Shown piece after piece: positions 52,777-61,784 of a DNA stretch of 64,000 nucleotides; position 1 is the stretch's first letter; every line of letters starts with the position of its first letter. The notes under the pieces were generated by a model that saw only the letters and a program-made list of their open reading frames with translations, was not told where the DNA came from and searched no databases. The DNA is from Paraburkholderia terricola. GTDB lineage: Bacteria; Pseudomonadota; Gammaproteobacteria; Burkholderiales; Burkholderiaceae. The translations under genes were made by a program, and so were the position numbers. The stretch covers positions 124,001-188,000 of the forward strand of contig NZ_FRAB01000010.1 of NCBI RefSeq assembly GCF_900142195.1, written 5' to 3'.

Positions 52777-53805
52777 TTAATTGGGTCGAAATGCCGGTCG
52801 ATGGTTGGCGCGATAGTCGGTTGGTGTCTTGCCCAGGTGTTTACGAAACAGCTTCGCGAGTCGCCCACCGCTGCCGATGCCACAACGCCGCGCAATCTTG
52901 TCGACTGGCAACGTCGTTTCCGCCAGCAGCCGGCATGACATGTCGAGCCGAACGTAGAGCAGATAATCGGAAGGCGTCACGCCAAACTCAGCCTTGAAGC
53001 GCCGCAAAAAATGCCGCTCGCTCATTGCGGCGATCCGCGCCGCTTCGTCGATGCTTACCTGCCGGTGCCCGTTCTCTTCGAGCCAACGGGCCGAGGCCTG
53101 AATGTTTTCGCTGACCTTGCGCGTCGCATTGCGGTGGACGATGTCGGCGAACTGATTTGGCGCGGCCGGCGACACGAGGTCCGTGATCTGACGGGTCGCA
53201 TGCGCCCCCAACTCTTCCTGGATCATCGCCAGTGCGGCGCGCAGCGAATTCGGCATGACACCGTGCGGCGGCGCCAGCGTGATCCTGCCTTCCGATCCAC
53301 GATAAGACGCTTTGTCGCCAGCCGATTCACTCGCGGCATAACGCCCGCATCCCGCCGCCTTCAGCAGCAAACCCCCTTCGCCGACCGGAAACACGTGTTC
53401 CGTGATCGGACATATACGGCGCAGCCATGCGAGCAGTTCCGCGTCGTGCAACGCCTGATTCAAATCCGCACCGCCCGCGACGAAGAGCGCATGGAAGCCG
53501 TCCGGGTACTGTCGCGCTTCGAGGCTCCTCGTCCAGACGAAGACAGAGGACGAGCTCGCGATGCGCCCGCCGATGGTAGAAAGCAGGCAAACGTCGAAGT
53601 GCGCCGAGTTACGTTGATCGGATCTGGCGATTTCGTTCGCGCGCTGGAACACCTCCATGATGCAAGCGATCTCTGGGAGCGCAAAGCCATCAAATAGTGC
53701 GATGCCTATTGTTTTCACTGTGTCAGTGTTGGGTAGACTGCGTCCGATATCTGCTGCGGCGGTCTCGTGCGAACGAACGCCACGACAGCGGAACACCGAC
53801 GCCAT
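52777..53805 (-). CDS. GlxA-like AraC-family regulator 2
   Basis: 342 residues by the longest frame; a GTG at 53718 would give 313. The DJ-1/PfpI-like domain (TIGIALFDGFALPEIACIMEVFQRAN, FDVCLLSTIGGRIASSSSVFVWT, ALFVAGGADL) and two AraC motifs (IDEAARIAAMSERHFLRRFKAEFGVTPSDYLL, VDKIARRCGIGSGGRLAKLFRKHLGKTPTDYR) align throughout with the regulator at 47016-47954. It carries an extra 25-residue segment (SAGDKASYRGSEGRITL). It sits between wzc and the sugar transferase, and probably controls the exopolysaccharide genes. Confidence 0.87.
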   Translation of the reverse strand: MASVFRCRGVRSHETAAADIGRSLPNTDTVKTIGIALFDGFALPEIACIMEVFQRANEIARSDQRNSAHFDVCLLSTIGGRIASSSSVFVWTRSLEARQYPDGFHALFVAGGADLNQALHDAELLAWLRRICPITEHVFPVGEGGLLLKAAGCGRYAASESAGDKASYRGSEGRITLAPPHGVMPNSLRAALAMIQEELGAHATRQITDLVSPAAPNQFADIVHRNATRKVSENIQASARWLEENGHRQVSIDEAARIAAMSERHFLRRFKAEFGVTPSDYLLYVRLDMSCRLLAETTLPVDKIARRCGIGSGGRLAKLFRKHLGKTPTDYRANHRPAFRPN

Positions 53806-54069
53806 CGTTCAAGTAGTTCATGTTACGAAAGGAGAACCACCGAAGTACCATGGTGGCCGAATGAAGCCACATCTTGACCGTTCAAGGAAATCTGGTTTTT
53901 ATGCGTTTCCCATCAACATCCGGAACGCTAACCACATCATTCGAGCGGCGAGATTTTTTCGAACTTGCAGCGTCTGCTCGACCTTGTGCCGCAGGCGCGT
54001 GTTTCCCGCTCAAGCGAAGCCGGACGCAGCACACGCGTGACACTGTCGCAGTCGTTTCTTTACCGGGCC

Positions 54070-56334
54070 TCAGTTACTGTATCGATAGCGGTAACCGTAG
54101 CCGTAGCCGTAGCGTGTCGCGTGAAAGCCGTTGAACACCTGCCCCGTAACCTTGGTGCCCGATTGGTTCAAACGGTTCATCGTTTCGACCAGTTGATGCC
54201 GGCTCGTCAAGTTGGCGCGCGACACCACGAACACCGCGCCGCAGACCTGTGAGAGTGTCACCGCGTCGCTAACCGGCAGAACCGGCGGCGAATCGATGAT
54301 CACGTAGTCATAGCGCGCTTCGGCGTCTTTCAGGAGGGTTGCGAATGCGGGCCGCTCGAGCAACTCACCAGGATTGGGCGGTAGCACGCCACCTGCAGGC
54401 AAAAGATCGAATCCGTCGTGGCCGGTCTTGACAATCGCGCCATCGAGCGTCACGTCGCCCGCCAAAACATTCGCCAGTCCGGCGTGCGAAGGCGCCAGCG
54501 AGAAATACCGCTTGAGTCCCGAGCGCCGCATGTCGGCATCCACGATCAGCACACGCAGCCCCTTCATTGCCAACAGATAGGCGAAGTTCGCCGCGACGAA
54601 CGTCTTGCCGACACCTTGCGTCGGCCCTGTGAACAGAATCGAGCCGCCCTCCTTGCCAAGCAGCGCGAACTTGAGCGTGGTTCTCAGGGAACGCAGGGCT
54701 TCCACGCTCGGATCGGACGTGTCCTTACCCGCAAGCAGCGCCATCACCCCCTTGCCGCCTTTGTGATTTTCCTTGGCGGTCTCCAACTCGGCGGAGCTGG
54801 ACGGAACCACCGCGAAGATCGGCACTTGTCCCACGCGCTCCGCCTCGAGCGGATCATGCAGCGCGTCCTTGATCGCAGCCAGCGCCTGCACCAGGACGAA
54901 CGCGATCAGCAATCCGCCGAATACGCCGCCACCGATCACAACCGGAACCTTCGGCCAGTCCATTGACTCGGGCGGAACCGCCAGATCGATAATGGACACG
55001 TTACCCGTGGTGCCAGCCTCGGCGACCTCGAGCTGCTGTCCGTTCGCTACCAGCGCCGTGTAAAGCTGCGTATTCACCGCCACGTCACGCGCAAGACGCA
55101 GATAGTCCTGTTGCGTCGAAGGCAACGCCTGCACCTGCTTTTCGATCTCATGCAGCCCTTGATCGAGCGCCGCGGACTGAGCCTGCAGCGTCTGGACAGC
55201 CGGATGGCCCGCACGGAACTGCTCGCGTGTCGCCTGCAGGTTAAGATCGACCAGCGTCTTCTGTTTCGTCAGATCCACGGCGCGCGTGAGCAGCGCCTCC
55301 GTCTGCTGCTCGACGTCGATCGTTTTCGTGCGGATGCGATAGGCGTTCAAGCGGTCCTCGGACTGCTCCAGTTCCTCGCGAAACGCAGGCAGCTTGCGGT
55401 TGAGGAATTGCAGGCTCAAGCGCGACTGTTCCGCACGATGGCGGATGTTCAGCGCCACGTAAGCGCGTGCAACCTCATTGGCAAAGCGCGCGGCCCGTTC
55501 CGGGTCGCTGTTCTTGACGGAGAGCGCGATCATCGACGATTCCTTTGTCGTTTCCTCCACCTTCATGCGCTTGGATATTGACTCGATCGTGTCCTGGAGC
55601 GACGCTTCAATCAGCTTGAACGACGTGCCGGGACGACCGCGCAAGGAACGCACCTCGATAACGCCTTTGCCGGGGCCATAGTCGCTTTGCACTGTGAATT
55701 CCACGCGTTGACCGACGCGCCCCGACGCCACGTTCACGCCATCGCGATCTTCGAGGGTCCAGCGATCGCCAGCCTGAACCTGCAAACGGAACTTCTCGCC
55801 GTAGAGCGTATTCGGCACCTCGAAGACGGTCAGTTCCATGCGCTCACCGCCCCACGCAAACTGCGTGAGCCCCAGCGGCGCATCGGCCACGCCATCTGGC
55901 GGCGTGGCGAAGCGTCCATAGAGACGCCCCAGCAGCGGTACGCGGTTGGCCACGGCTATGGTGGTCCGCGCCTGCGTGGCATCGATGGCGGGTCCCAACA
56001 CGGCGCGCGAAGAGAGAATGTCGAGTTCGCCGTCGATCGGCTTGTTCAGGCTGAGCGCACTGGCAACATCCGACAGCGCGCCGAGCGCGGAGCCCTGTTG
56101 TTCATCGACCTGAATGAGTGCGTTTGCTTTGTACACCGGTGCCGCGACCAGTATGTAGAGCACCGCCAGAGCGGCGATCCCCGCAGCCACGCCCGCGAAC
56201 AGCCGCGCATGGCTCCGGACGTTATGCCAGAGCATCAGAAGGCTTACGTCCTCATCCACCTGATTGGGCGCCATGTTAGGGACCGGCATGTTATGCAAAG
56301 TCGATTCTGACTTCATGGTAAATGTCGCCTTCAT
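54070..56334 (-). CDS. Polysaccharide co-polymerase and tyrosine autokinase (Wzc type)
   Basis: 754 residues. The N-terminal Wzz domain has a first helix near residues 43-68; the second membrane segment (VVIGGGVFGGLLIAFVLVQAL) lies before the kinase. Kinase motifs: Walker A GPTQGVGKT (570-578), A' VLIVDADMR (595-603), Walker B VIIDSPP (678-684). The C-terminus has tyrosines at 742, 744, 746, 748, 750 and 752, the autophosphorylation cluster. It controls chain length and export with Wza and is dephosphorylated by the neighbouring phosphatase, whose stop it overlaps by 4 bp. Confidence 0.94.
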   Translation of the reverse strand: MKATFTMKSESTLHNMPVPNMAPNQVDEDVSLLMLWHNVRSHARLFAGVAAGIAALAVLYILVAAPVYKANALIQVDEQQGSALGALSDVASALSLNKPIDGELDILSSRAVLGPAIDATQARTTIAVANRVPLLGRLYGRFATPPDGVADAPLGLTQFAWGGERMELTVFEVPNTLYGEKFRLQVQAGDRWTLEDRDGVNVASGRVGQRVEFTVQSDYGPGKGVIEVRSLRGRPGTSFKLIEASLQDTIESISKRMKVEETTKESSMIALSVKNSDPERAARFANEVARAYVALNIRHRAEQSRLSLQFLNRKLPAFREELEQSEDRLNAYRIRTKTIDVEQQTEALLTRAVDLTKQKTLVDLNLQATREQFRAGHPAVQTLQAQSAALDQGLHEIEKQVQALPSTQQDYLRLARDVAVNTQLYTALVANGQQLEVAEAGTTGNVSIIDLAVPPESMDWPKVPVVIGGGVFGGLLIAFVLVQALAAIKDALHDPLEAERVGQVPIFAVVPSSSAELETAKENHKGGKGVMALLAGKDTSDPSVEALRSLRTTLKFALLGKEGGSILFTGPTQGVGKTFVAANFAYLLAMKGLRVLIVDADMRRSGLKRYFSLAPSHAGLANVLAGDVTLDGAIVKTGHDGFDLLPAGGVLPPNPGELLERPAFATLLKDAEARYDYVIIDSPPVLPVSDAVTLSQVCGAVFVVSRANLTSRHQLVETMNRLNQSGTKVTGQVFNGFHATRYGYGYGYRYRYSN

Positions 56335-56783
56335 AGGGCAGGTTGCATGGTGAGCGCGGGCAGCCAGCTATTCGCACTGCGCTCGATGAGCGTCAACGAC
56401 TCATCGAACAGCGCTTCGTCGCCGCCGACCGGGTCGTGAACTTCGCGGCCGAGCCAGTGACCCAGCGTCCAGACCTTGCCGGCGGCGAACGGATAGCGTC
56501 TGAGCACTTCGCGCCGCTGGGACATCTCCATGACGAGTACGAGGTTGGCCCAGTGCAGCATCGGCGACGCCAAACGCATCGAGGAAGAGTCGGCGGGGAC
56601 CGCGTAGCCTTTTGCGGTCAAAACCTTTTGTGCAATCGGATGGATCGGCACTCCGCTCAGCGCTTCCAGTCCCGCTGACTGGATAGATGCGCCCGACGCA
56701 TCGGACAACGCCTCGCGGAACACGCACTCGGCCATGGGGCTCCGGCACACGTTCGCATAGCAGATCAGCAGCAGATTCAACAT
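56331..56783 (-). CDS. Low-molecular-weight protein-tyrosine phosphatase (Wzb type)
   Basis: 150 residues from ATG 56783, with GGAGGCC upstream. The P-loop is LLICYANVCRSPMAE (Cys-x5-Arg), with Tyr-Ala in place of the more common x-Gly, and the general-acid Asp is in VHDPVGGDEALF. It removes phosphate from the Tyr cluster of Wzc to cycle polymer export. It overlaps wzc by 4 bp (ATGA), so the two are translationally coupled. Confidence 0.92.
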   Translation of the reverse strand: MLNLLLICYANVCRSPMAECVFREALSDASGASIQSAGLEALSGVPIHPIAQKVLTAKGYAVPADSSSMRLASPMLHWANLVLVMEMSQRREVLRRYPFAAGKVWTLGHWLGREVHDPVGGDEALFDESLTLIERSANSWLPALTMQPAL

Positions 56784-56817
56784 GGCCTCCGTCAGTCGTT
56801 CATGATCGTCGCGCGCG

Positions 56818-58137
56818 TTACTTGAAGGCCTCGGCTCCAAGGTACAGGGCGCTCGCGAACGGCAAAATCTGCGAAACCACGCGATAGAAGCGGGTTACGT
56901 GCGCGGCATCGACGAAGATCACGTCGCGTGGTTGCAGGAGAAATTGATCGGCCAGCACCAGCATGCCCGGCGAGGTCGCGTCGAGATGGAACACGTCCAC
57001 TGTGCGGTTGGGTCCCTGCCGGAATACGTAGACTTGCGATGCATTGGCCGACAACTGATTGAGGCCGCCGGCGTCCGAGATCGCTTCAGACAAAGTGAGG
57101 ACCCCGACCGGCATCACCTGCGATACGGGCTTCGTGACCTCGCCGAGTACGAACACCTTCTTGAAGCGGCGCTCTGGCACGTTGACGACGTCACCGTCCT
57201 TGAGAAGCACGTTTTGCGAAAGATCGCCGTTGTAGAAAAACGCGTACAGGTCGAGCGGAAATACTTTGCCGCCCCGATTGAGCGTCGCCCCTGCAAGGTC
57301 CGCACCCGCGCTATACCCCCCGGCGCCCGAGATGGCATCGGCGACCGTCTCCGGCGTATCGGTCAAGGCCAGCGAGCCTGGGGCCCTCACCGCGCCCGAC
57401 ACATATATTTTCTGGCTGCGATACGACGAGACAGTCACATCGAGTTGCGGGTTTTTCACGACTTTGTTCAGCCGGCTGGTGAGATCGGCGCGAATCGCAT
57501 CGATCGTCTCGCCGGCGACCTTCACCTTCCCGATGTATGGGAAGTAGATCGAGCCGTCCGGCTGCACGACGCGGCCCACGGGATCGAGGTTACCTCCCGC
57601 GGTCGCTGACGGCACACTTGCACTCTCCGTCCCGCCGATCGAGACGATCGATGTATTCAACGCCGAAAACCCGGGGTTGTTCAGTTCCGGCCGATCCCAC
57701 ACGATCACCCGCAACGAATCGCCGCTGCGAACGCGGTATGCCGAAGGCGTACCCGCCGGCAAGCGCAACGAAGTCGGTACCACACCATCCGGCTGCGACG
57801 ACAGACGCGCAATCAGGTCGCCGTTGAGTGAATGCAGACGAAACGTGATGCCGTCCTGCACCACTTCGGTCACCTGCGGCTCTGAACCGGACTGTGCGTT
57901 GGCGGTTTGTGCGGGAGGGGCGCCCATGTAAGACCCGGGCGCCAGAGCGCAACCGCTGAGCGTGGCCAGAAGTGCCAGTGAGAAACCGAGCGTGGCGTTG
58001 GCCCGATTCGCGAGGCGCGCCTTGAACGGCCCATGAATGAAAGCATTTCTTTTATTCAATTGTCGATCCTTGACTACTTGAGCCGTCGCACCGCTGCCGG
58101 TGCAGGCGTCACGATTCCGGATGGTTTTCACCTGCAT
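56818..58137 (-). CDS. Outer-membrane polysaccharide export lipoprotein (Wza type)
   Basis: About 439 residues from ATG 58137 (GCGAGGC upstream). The lipobox LATLSGC follows a signal helix (LGFSLALLATLS), preceded by an unusually long N-terminal stretch of about 50 residues; a start nearer the helix (TTG in the LNKRNAF segment) is possible. The Poly_export domain is YRVRSGDSLRVIVWDRPELN, GSIYFPYIGKVKVAGETIDAIRADL, with SLBB repeats KIYVSGAVRAPGSLAL and KVFVLGEVTKPVSQVM. The C-terminal helix RFYRVVSQILPFASALYL spans the outer membrane. It forms the export pore fed by Wzc. Confidence 0.92.
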   Translation of the reverse strand: MQVKTIRNRDACTGSGATAQVVKDRQLNKRNAFIHGPFKARLANRANATLGFSLALLATLSGCALAPGSYMGAPPAQTANAQSGSEPQVTEVVQDGITFRLHSLNGDLIARLSSQPDGVVPTSLRLPAGTPSAYRVRSGDSLRVIVWDRPELNNPGFSALNTSIVSIGGTESASVPSATAGGNLDPVGRVVQPDGSIYFPYIGKVKVAGETIDAIRADLTSRLNKVVKNPQLDVTVSSYRSQKIYVSGAVRAPGSLALTDTPETVADAISGAGGYSAGADLAGATLNRGGKVFPLDLYAFFYNGDLSQNVLLKDGDVVNVPERRFKKVFVLGEVTKPVSQVMPVGVLTLSEAISDAGGLNQLSANASQVYVFRQGPNRTVDVFHLDATSPGMLVLADQFLLQPRDVIFVDAAHVTRFYRVVSQILPFASALYLGAEAFK

Positions 58138-58155
58138 GCCTCGCATCGGCCCACG

Positions 58156-58704
58156 TCAATAAACTTCCGCTGAACTGAAGAGAACGCCCGCCGCATCCTT
58201 CGGCGCGACTAGCGGCGTGCCGTCGACACCCCACTCGATGCCGATATCCGGGTCGTTCCACAACAGCGTGCGTTCGTGGTCGGGGGAGTAATAGTCGGTC
58301 GTCCTGTAAAGAACTTCGGCAACATCGGACAGCACCACGAAACCGTGCGCGAAACCCGGCGGAATCCAGAGTTGGTGCCCGTTAGCAGCCGACACGCGCG
58401 CGCCGACCCAGCGCCCGAAGGTGGGCGACCAGCGGCGCAGATCGACGGCAACATCGAACACTTCACCGACCACCACTCGCACCAGCTTGCCCTGCGGATG
58501 CTGGATCTGATAGTGCAGACCGCGCAGCACATGGCGCGCCGACACTGAATGGTTGTCCTGCACGAACCGGAAGCCACGAGCAACTTTTTCTTCGAACTCG
58601 TTCTGATTGAAGCTTTCGAAGAAGGCGCCGCGCGCGTCGCCGAAAATCTTCGGTTCGATTAGCTTCACATCGTGAATGGCAGTGTGCTTTACGTTGATTG
58701 GCAT
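58156..58704 (-). CDS. rfbC: dTDP-4-dehydrorhamnose 3,5-epimerase, copy 2
   Basis: 182 residues from ATG 58704. It has the same cupin motifs as copy 1 ([64 protein letters not shown]) but is clearly diverged along its length. It heads the leftward wza-wzb-wzc transcript, 19 bp before wza. A second epimerase inside the export operon suggests a deoxysugar in the polymer made from the dTDP-4-keto-6-deoxyglucose of RfbAB. No rfbD-like reductase follows. Confidence 0.92.
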   Translation of the reverse strand: MPINVKHTAIHDVKLIEPKIFGDARGAFFESFNQNEFEEKVARGFRFVQDNHSVSARHVLRGLHYQIQHPQGKLVRVVVGEVFDVAVDLRRWSPTFGRWVGARVSAANGHQLWIPPGFAHGFVVLSDVAEVLYRTTDYYSPDHERTLLWNDPDIGIEWGVDGTPLVAPKDAAGVLFSSAEVY

Positions 58705-59082
58705 GGCGAAACCGTAGAAAGAAGTGAAGACAGATAACGGCCATAGTCGGTCCTGCATAGGTCCTATTCCGACACTGGTCCTGTGTCACTCACGCAGTGA
58801 CGCACCGCACGAAAAAGCGCGGCTAGAGGAACGCTATGTTAGGAGCGTTGAAGTAGCCGATTCGGTCAAATCGTTGGCGCATTCCGACATCGTCCAAGGA
58901 CATGTGGGCGTGCGCTGACCGTATTGGCCCATTATGGTTCTACAAAGAAGTCGCGCCTATCACTTTGGCGGATTCGACGACGACAGTGACCGATTTCACC
59001 ATGCCTGTTGCCCTACGCTATCGCATTGGTAGCTTTTGTTCAGCGCATTATCGGCGCGCGAATCACGACGGGATCGAACGAT
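58705..59082. other. Divergent promoter region of the exopolysaccharide operons
   Basis: 378 bp between the leftward rfbC/wza/wzb/wzc transcript and the rightward glycosyltransferase transcript. No gene is visible. AT-richer stretches near 58925-58945 and 59025-59050 are likely promoter zones. No clear palindrome or T-run hairpin was found. Confidence 0.5.
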
Positions 59083-60345
59083 ATGCCAGTCAGGCAACTT
59101 TTCATTTTGGGTACGCGAGGTATTCCGGCGCGCCACGGTGGTTTCGAAACATTTGCCGAGAGGCTTGCGCTTTATCTCACGCAGCGGGACTGGAAAGTGA
59201 CCGTGTATTGCCAGGGCGAAGCTGGCCAGACTGAGACCATCGAGGACATATGGCGCGGCATAAATCGGATCATCGTCCCCGTCACGCGCGAGGGCGCAAT
59301 GGGCACGATGGAATTCGACTGGAAGTCGGTTCGCGACACGACCGAACGCAAGCCCGAGCTCGTGCTGACGCTCGGCTATAACACCGCCGTCTTCTGCACG
59401 TATTTGCGTTGGCACGGCATTACGAACCTGATCAACATGGATGGGCTCGAGTGGCGGCGCGAGAAGTGGAAATTCCATGAGCGTGTGTGGCTGTGGCTCA
59501 ACGAGCGCGTCGGGTGCTGGACGGGCAATCATTTGATCGCTGATCACCCTGCCATCGCAGCGCACCTGGCAACGCGCGTCAATCGCAGGAAGATCACGAC
59601 GATTCCATATGGCGCGGATCCGGTCGGCGCGGCCAGTCTTGCGCCCCTCAAGGAGCATGGGCTCGAAGACACTTTCTACGGGCTCGTGATCGCACGTCCT
59701 GAGCCGGAGAACTCGGTGCTGGAAATCGTCACCGCCTTTTCGCGCAGGCCACGCCAGGCCAAACTCGTCGTGTTGGGAAAATACGATCCTGAAGTCCATA
59801 GCTACCATCGCGACGTGTTGGAAGCGGCAAGCGACGAGGTCATGTTTCCCGGTGCGATCTATGATCAATCGGCCGTGCGGTCGCTACGGCGGCATGCCCA
59901 TTTCTATCTGCATGGGCATCGCGTGGGCGGCACGAATCCGTCTCTCGTCGAAGCGCTTGGCGCCGGGAGCGCGGTGATTGCGCATGACAACGTATTCAAT
60001 CGGTGGGTAGCGGGGCCCGACGCGCGGTTCTTCGCCACGGAGGCGGACTGCGATATGCACATCTCGGCATTGCTAGGCGATCCCGCTACGGCTCGGGCGA
60101 TGGGCGAGGCGAGCACGCATCGGTTTGAGAGTTCGTTTCGTTGGGATAGCGTGCTGGCTCAGTATGAGGCGTTGTTGTATCGGCATCTGGACAAGGGCGC
60201 GACGCGCCTGCCGAACAAGACTCCCCGGCCGGCCTTGGGAACGGCGCAACGCGAGGCCGCGCCCGACACGCTCATGCCAGCGACCCTTGCCGCGCAACGT
60301 GCCAGCAATGCGGCAGGCCAAGACCGGCTGGAGACCGAGGTATAA
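59083..60345 (+). CDS. DUF1972-type glycosyltransferase (GT4-like)
   Basis: 420 residues from ATG 59083. FILGTRGIPARHGGFETFAERLALYL is the signature of DUF1972 rhamnosyl-type glycosyltransferases. LVLTLGYNTAVFC, INMDGLEWRREKW and VGGTNPSLVEALGAGSAVIAHD (the GT4 donor region) follow. It adds a sugar to the lipid-linked unit in the cytoplasm. The C-terminal 60 residues (ARRLPNK.., Pro/Ala-rich) are an unstructured extension. It precedes the polymerase gene by 32 bp. Family members often transfer rhamnose, which fits the rfb genes, but the donor is not proved. Confidence 0.85.
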   Translation: MPVRQLFILGTRGIPARHGGFETFAERLALYLTQRDWKVTVYCQGEAGQTETIEDIWRGINRIIVPVTREGAMGTMEFDWKSVRDTTERKPELVLTLGYNTAVFCTYLRWHGITNLINMDGLEWRREKWKFHERVWLWLNERVGCWTGNHLIADHPAIAAHLATRVNRRKITTIPYGADPVGAASLAPLKEHGLEDTFYGLVIARPEPENSVLEIVTAFSRRPRQAKLVVLGKYDPEVHSYHRDVLEAASDEVMFPGAIYDQSAVRSLRRHAHFYLHGHRVGGTNPSLVEALGAGSAVIAHDNVFNRWVAGPDARFFATEADCDMHISALLGDPATARAMGEASTHRFESSFRWDSVLAQYEALLYRHLDKGATRLPNKTPRPALGTAQREAAPDTLMPATLAAQRASNAAGQDRLETEV

Positions 60346-60377
60346 CGCGCAGCGCCGGATATGACGCTGACGCGCCC

Positions 60378-61784
60378 ATGACGATCAACCTCGAGGCCGC
60401 TTTGGATACGCTGTTAACGCTCTTCTTTCTATCGCTATACACGGGATGTGTGTGTCTGCTGTTCACGAAACAACGCCACTACGTCTTCTACATCACGGTA
60501 TTCTTCGTTACCGTCAACGATCTGGTATTCGTGCCGCTGAGCGATACCCTCAGCCCCACGTTGCTGGTCGTCTCAAAGGCGTGGAAGGAGATTTTCATCT
60601 CCGGCCTGCTGCTGCTCAACCTGATGCGCAGCAACCAGCATAACCGGCTCTCGCTGTCGAGCGATACGGCGCGAATCGTCTGCGTGATCCTCGTGCTGTC
60701 GGCGCTCGGCTTCGCGGTCGGTTTGACACGCAGCGGGCTCGGCGAAGCCATTCAGCAATGGCGTCGCTACTTTGTCCCGATCCTGCTCGCTGTGCTGCTG
60801 ACGTCGTCCGGCCTCGCAAGGCGAGCCTCCGCACGTACGCTGATGCGACTGCTACTGTCAATGGCATGCGTCATGTCCGTTTATGCCATTTACGAGAATT
60901 TGACCTTCTCCGGCGATTTCACCAAGCTCTGGTACTACGACTTCGTCGCCCAGGCCAAGGAAAGCATCAATACGGACACGCACCTGCTGCAATACCAGTT
61001 CATGCGTGGCGACGAACTGAGAGCAACCGGATTTTTTATCTCAGCAATCGAGTACAGCCTGTTCAATGCACTCGCGTTGACCTATGCGGTGATTTCGATT
61101 TATACCAGTCGTAGCTTCTCCGGACGCCTTCATTTTTCACTGATTTCGATTCTGCTGGCGGGCGGAGAAATCGTGGCGAATGTCCGGATCGGCTGGATCG
61201 TCTTTGCGGTCGCGCTGCTTTGCGCAACCCAAGTCCATTTCTTCGGAACAAGATCGTTTCGCAAACTGGCTATCGCGCCGGTTGTCATTTTGCTCCTGTC
61301 ATTTGCTTTAATTATCGTCAGCAAAGCTGATCTCGACGCGTCGTCGGTCGGTCGGCTTGCGCAGTACGCGTCGGTGCCGTCCGCGTTCAGACCGGAGGGC
61401 TATGGCCTCGGCGCGATCACAAACAACGGCGAAACTTACAAGGACTCCTGGTACATCTCGGTTCTGATGGTGTTCGGCATCGCATCGATCGGTTATGCAT
61501 GGCTCATGTTCAGCCCGTTGATCGACGCCCTCGCCCATTTGAGGGTCCGTCATCGTGCCGAACTGAAAAGCGACCGCACTGCCTATGCTTTTGCCGTCGG
61601 CACGATTGGTTTTTTCTGTGCGCAGCTCTATGTGTTTGGCTTTCACTACTCGACCGGCCTCTCTCACCTCTACCTACTGCAAATCTTTATGTTTCAAGTA
61701 GCCTATGGATTACGGAATGCCTCGCCCAAGCGCGCGCCTACGTTGAACCACGGAGCGCCGGGATTAGCGCCGCTCGAACGATGA
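60378..61784 (+). CDS. O-antigen/exopolysaccharide polymerase-like membrane protein (Wzy type)
   Basis: 468 residues with about 11-12 hydrophobic helices and a large polar loop between helices (DFVAQAKESINTDTHLLQYQFMRGDELRATGFF), the usual Wzy layout. Sequence similarity among Wzy proteins is low; identification rests on topology, length and place between a glycosyltransferase and export genes. It would join repeat units on the periplasmic side. The stop overlaps the ATG of the glycosidase-like lipoprotein (ATGA at 61781-61784). Confidence 0.8.
   Translation: MTINLEAALDTLLTLFFLSLYTGCVCLLFTKQRHYVFYITVFFVTVNDLVFVPLSDTLSPTLLVVSKAWKEIFISGLLLLNLMRSNQHNRLSLSSDTARIVCVILVLSALGFAVGLTRSGLGEAIQQWRRYFVPILLAVLLTSSGLARRASARTLMRLLLSMACVMSVYAIYENLTFSGDFTKLWYYDFVAQAKESINTDTHLLQYQFMRGDELRATGFFISAIEYSLFNALALTYAVISIYTSRSFSGRLHFSLISILLAGGEIVANVRIGWIVFAVALLCATQVHFFGTRSFRKLAIAPVVILLLSFALIIVSKADLDASSVGRLAQYASVPSAFRPEGYGLGAITNNGETYKDSWYISVLMVFGIASIGYAWLMFSPLIDALAHLRVRHRAELKSDRTAYAFAVGTIGFFCAQLYVFGFHYSTGLSHLYLLQIFMFQVAYGLRNASPKRAPTLNHGAPGLAPLER

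Noticed and set aside
61499-61780. Upstream extension of the glycosidase-like frame
   Set aside because: It overlaps the polymerase coding sequence in another frame; the ATG at 61781 gives a clean lipoprotein signal.
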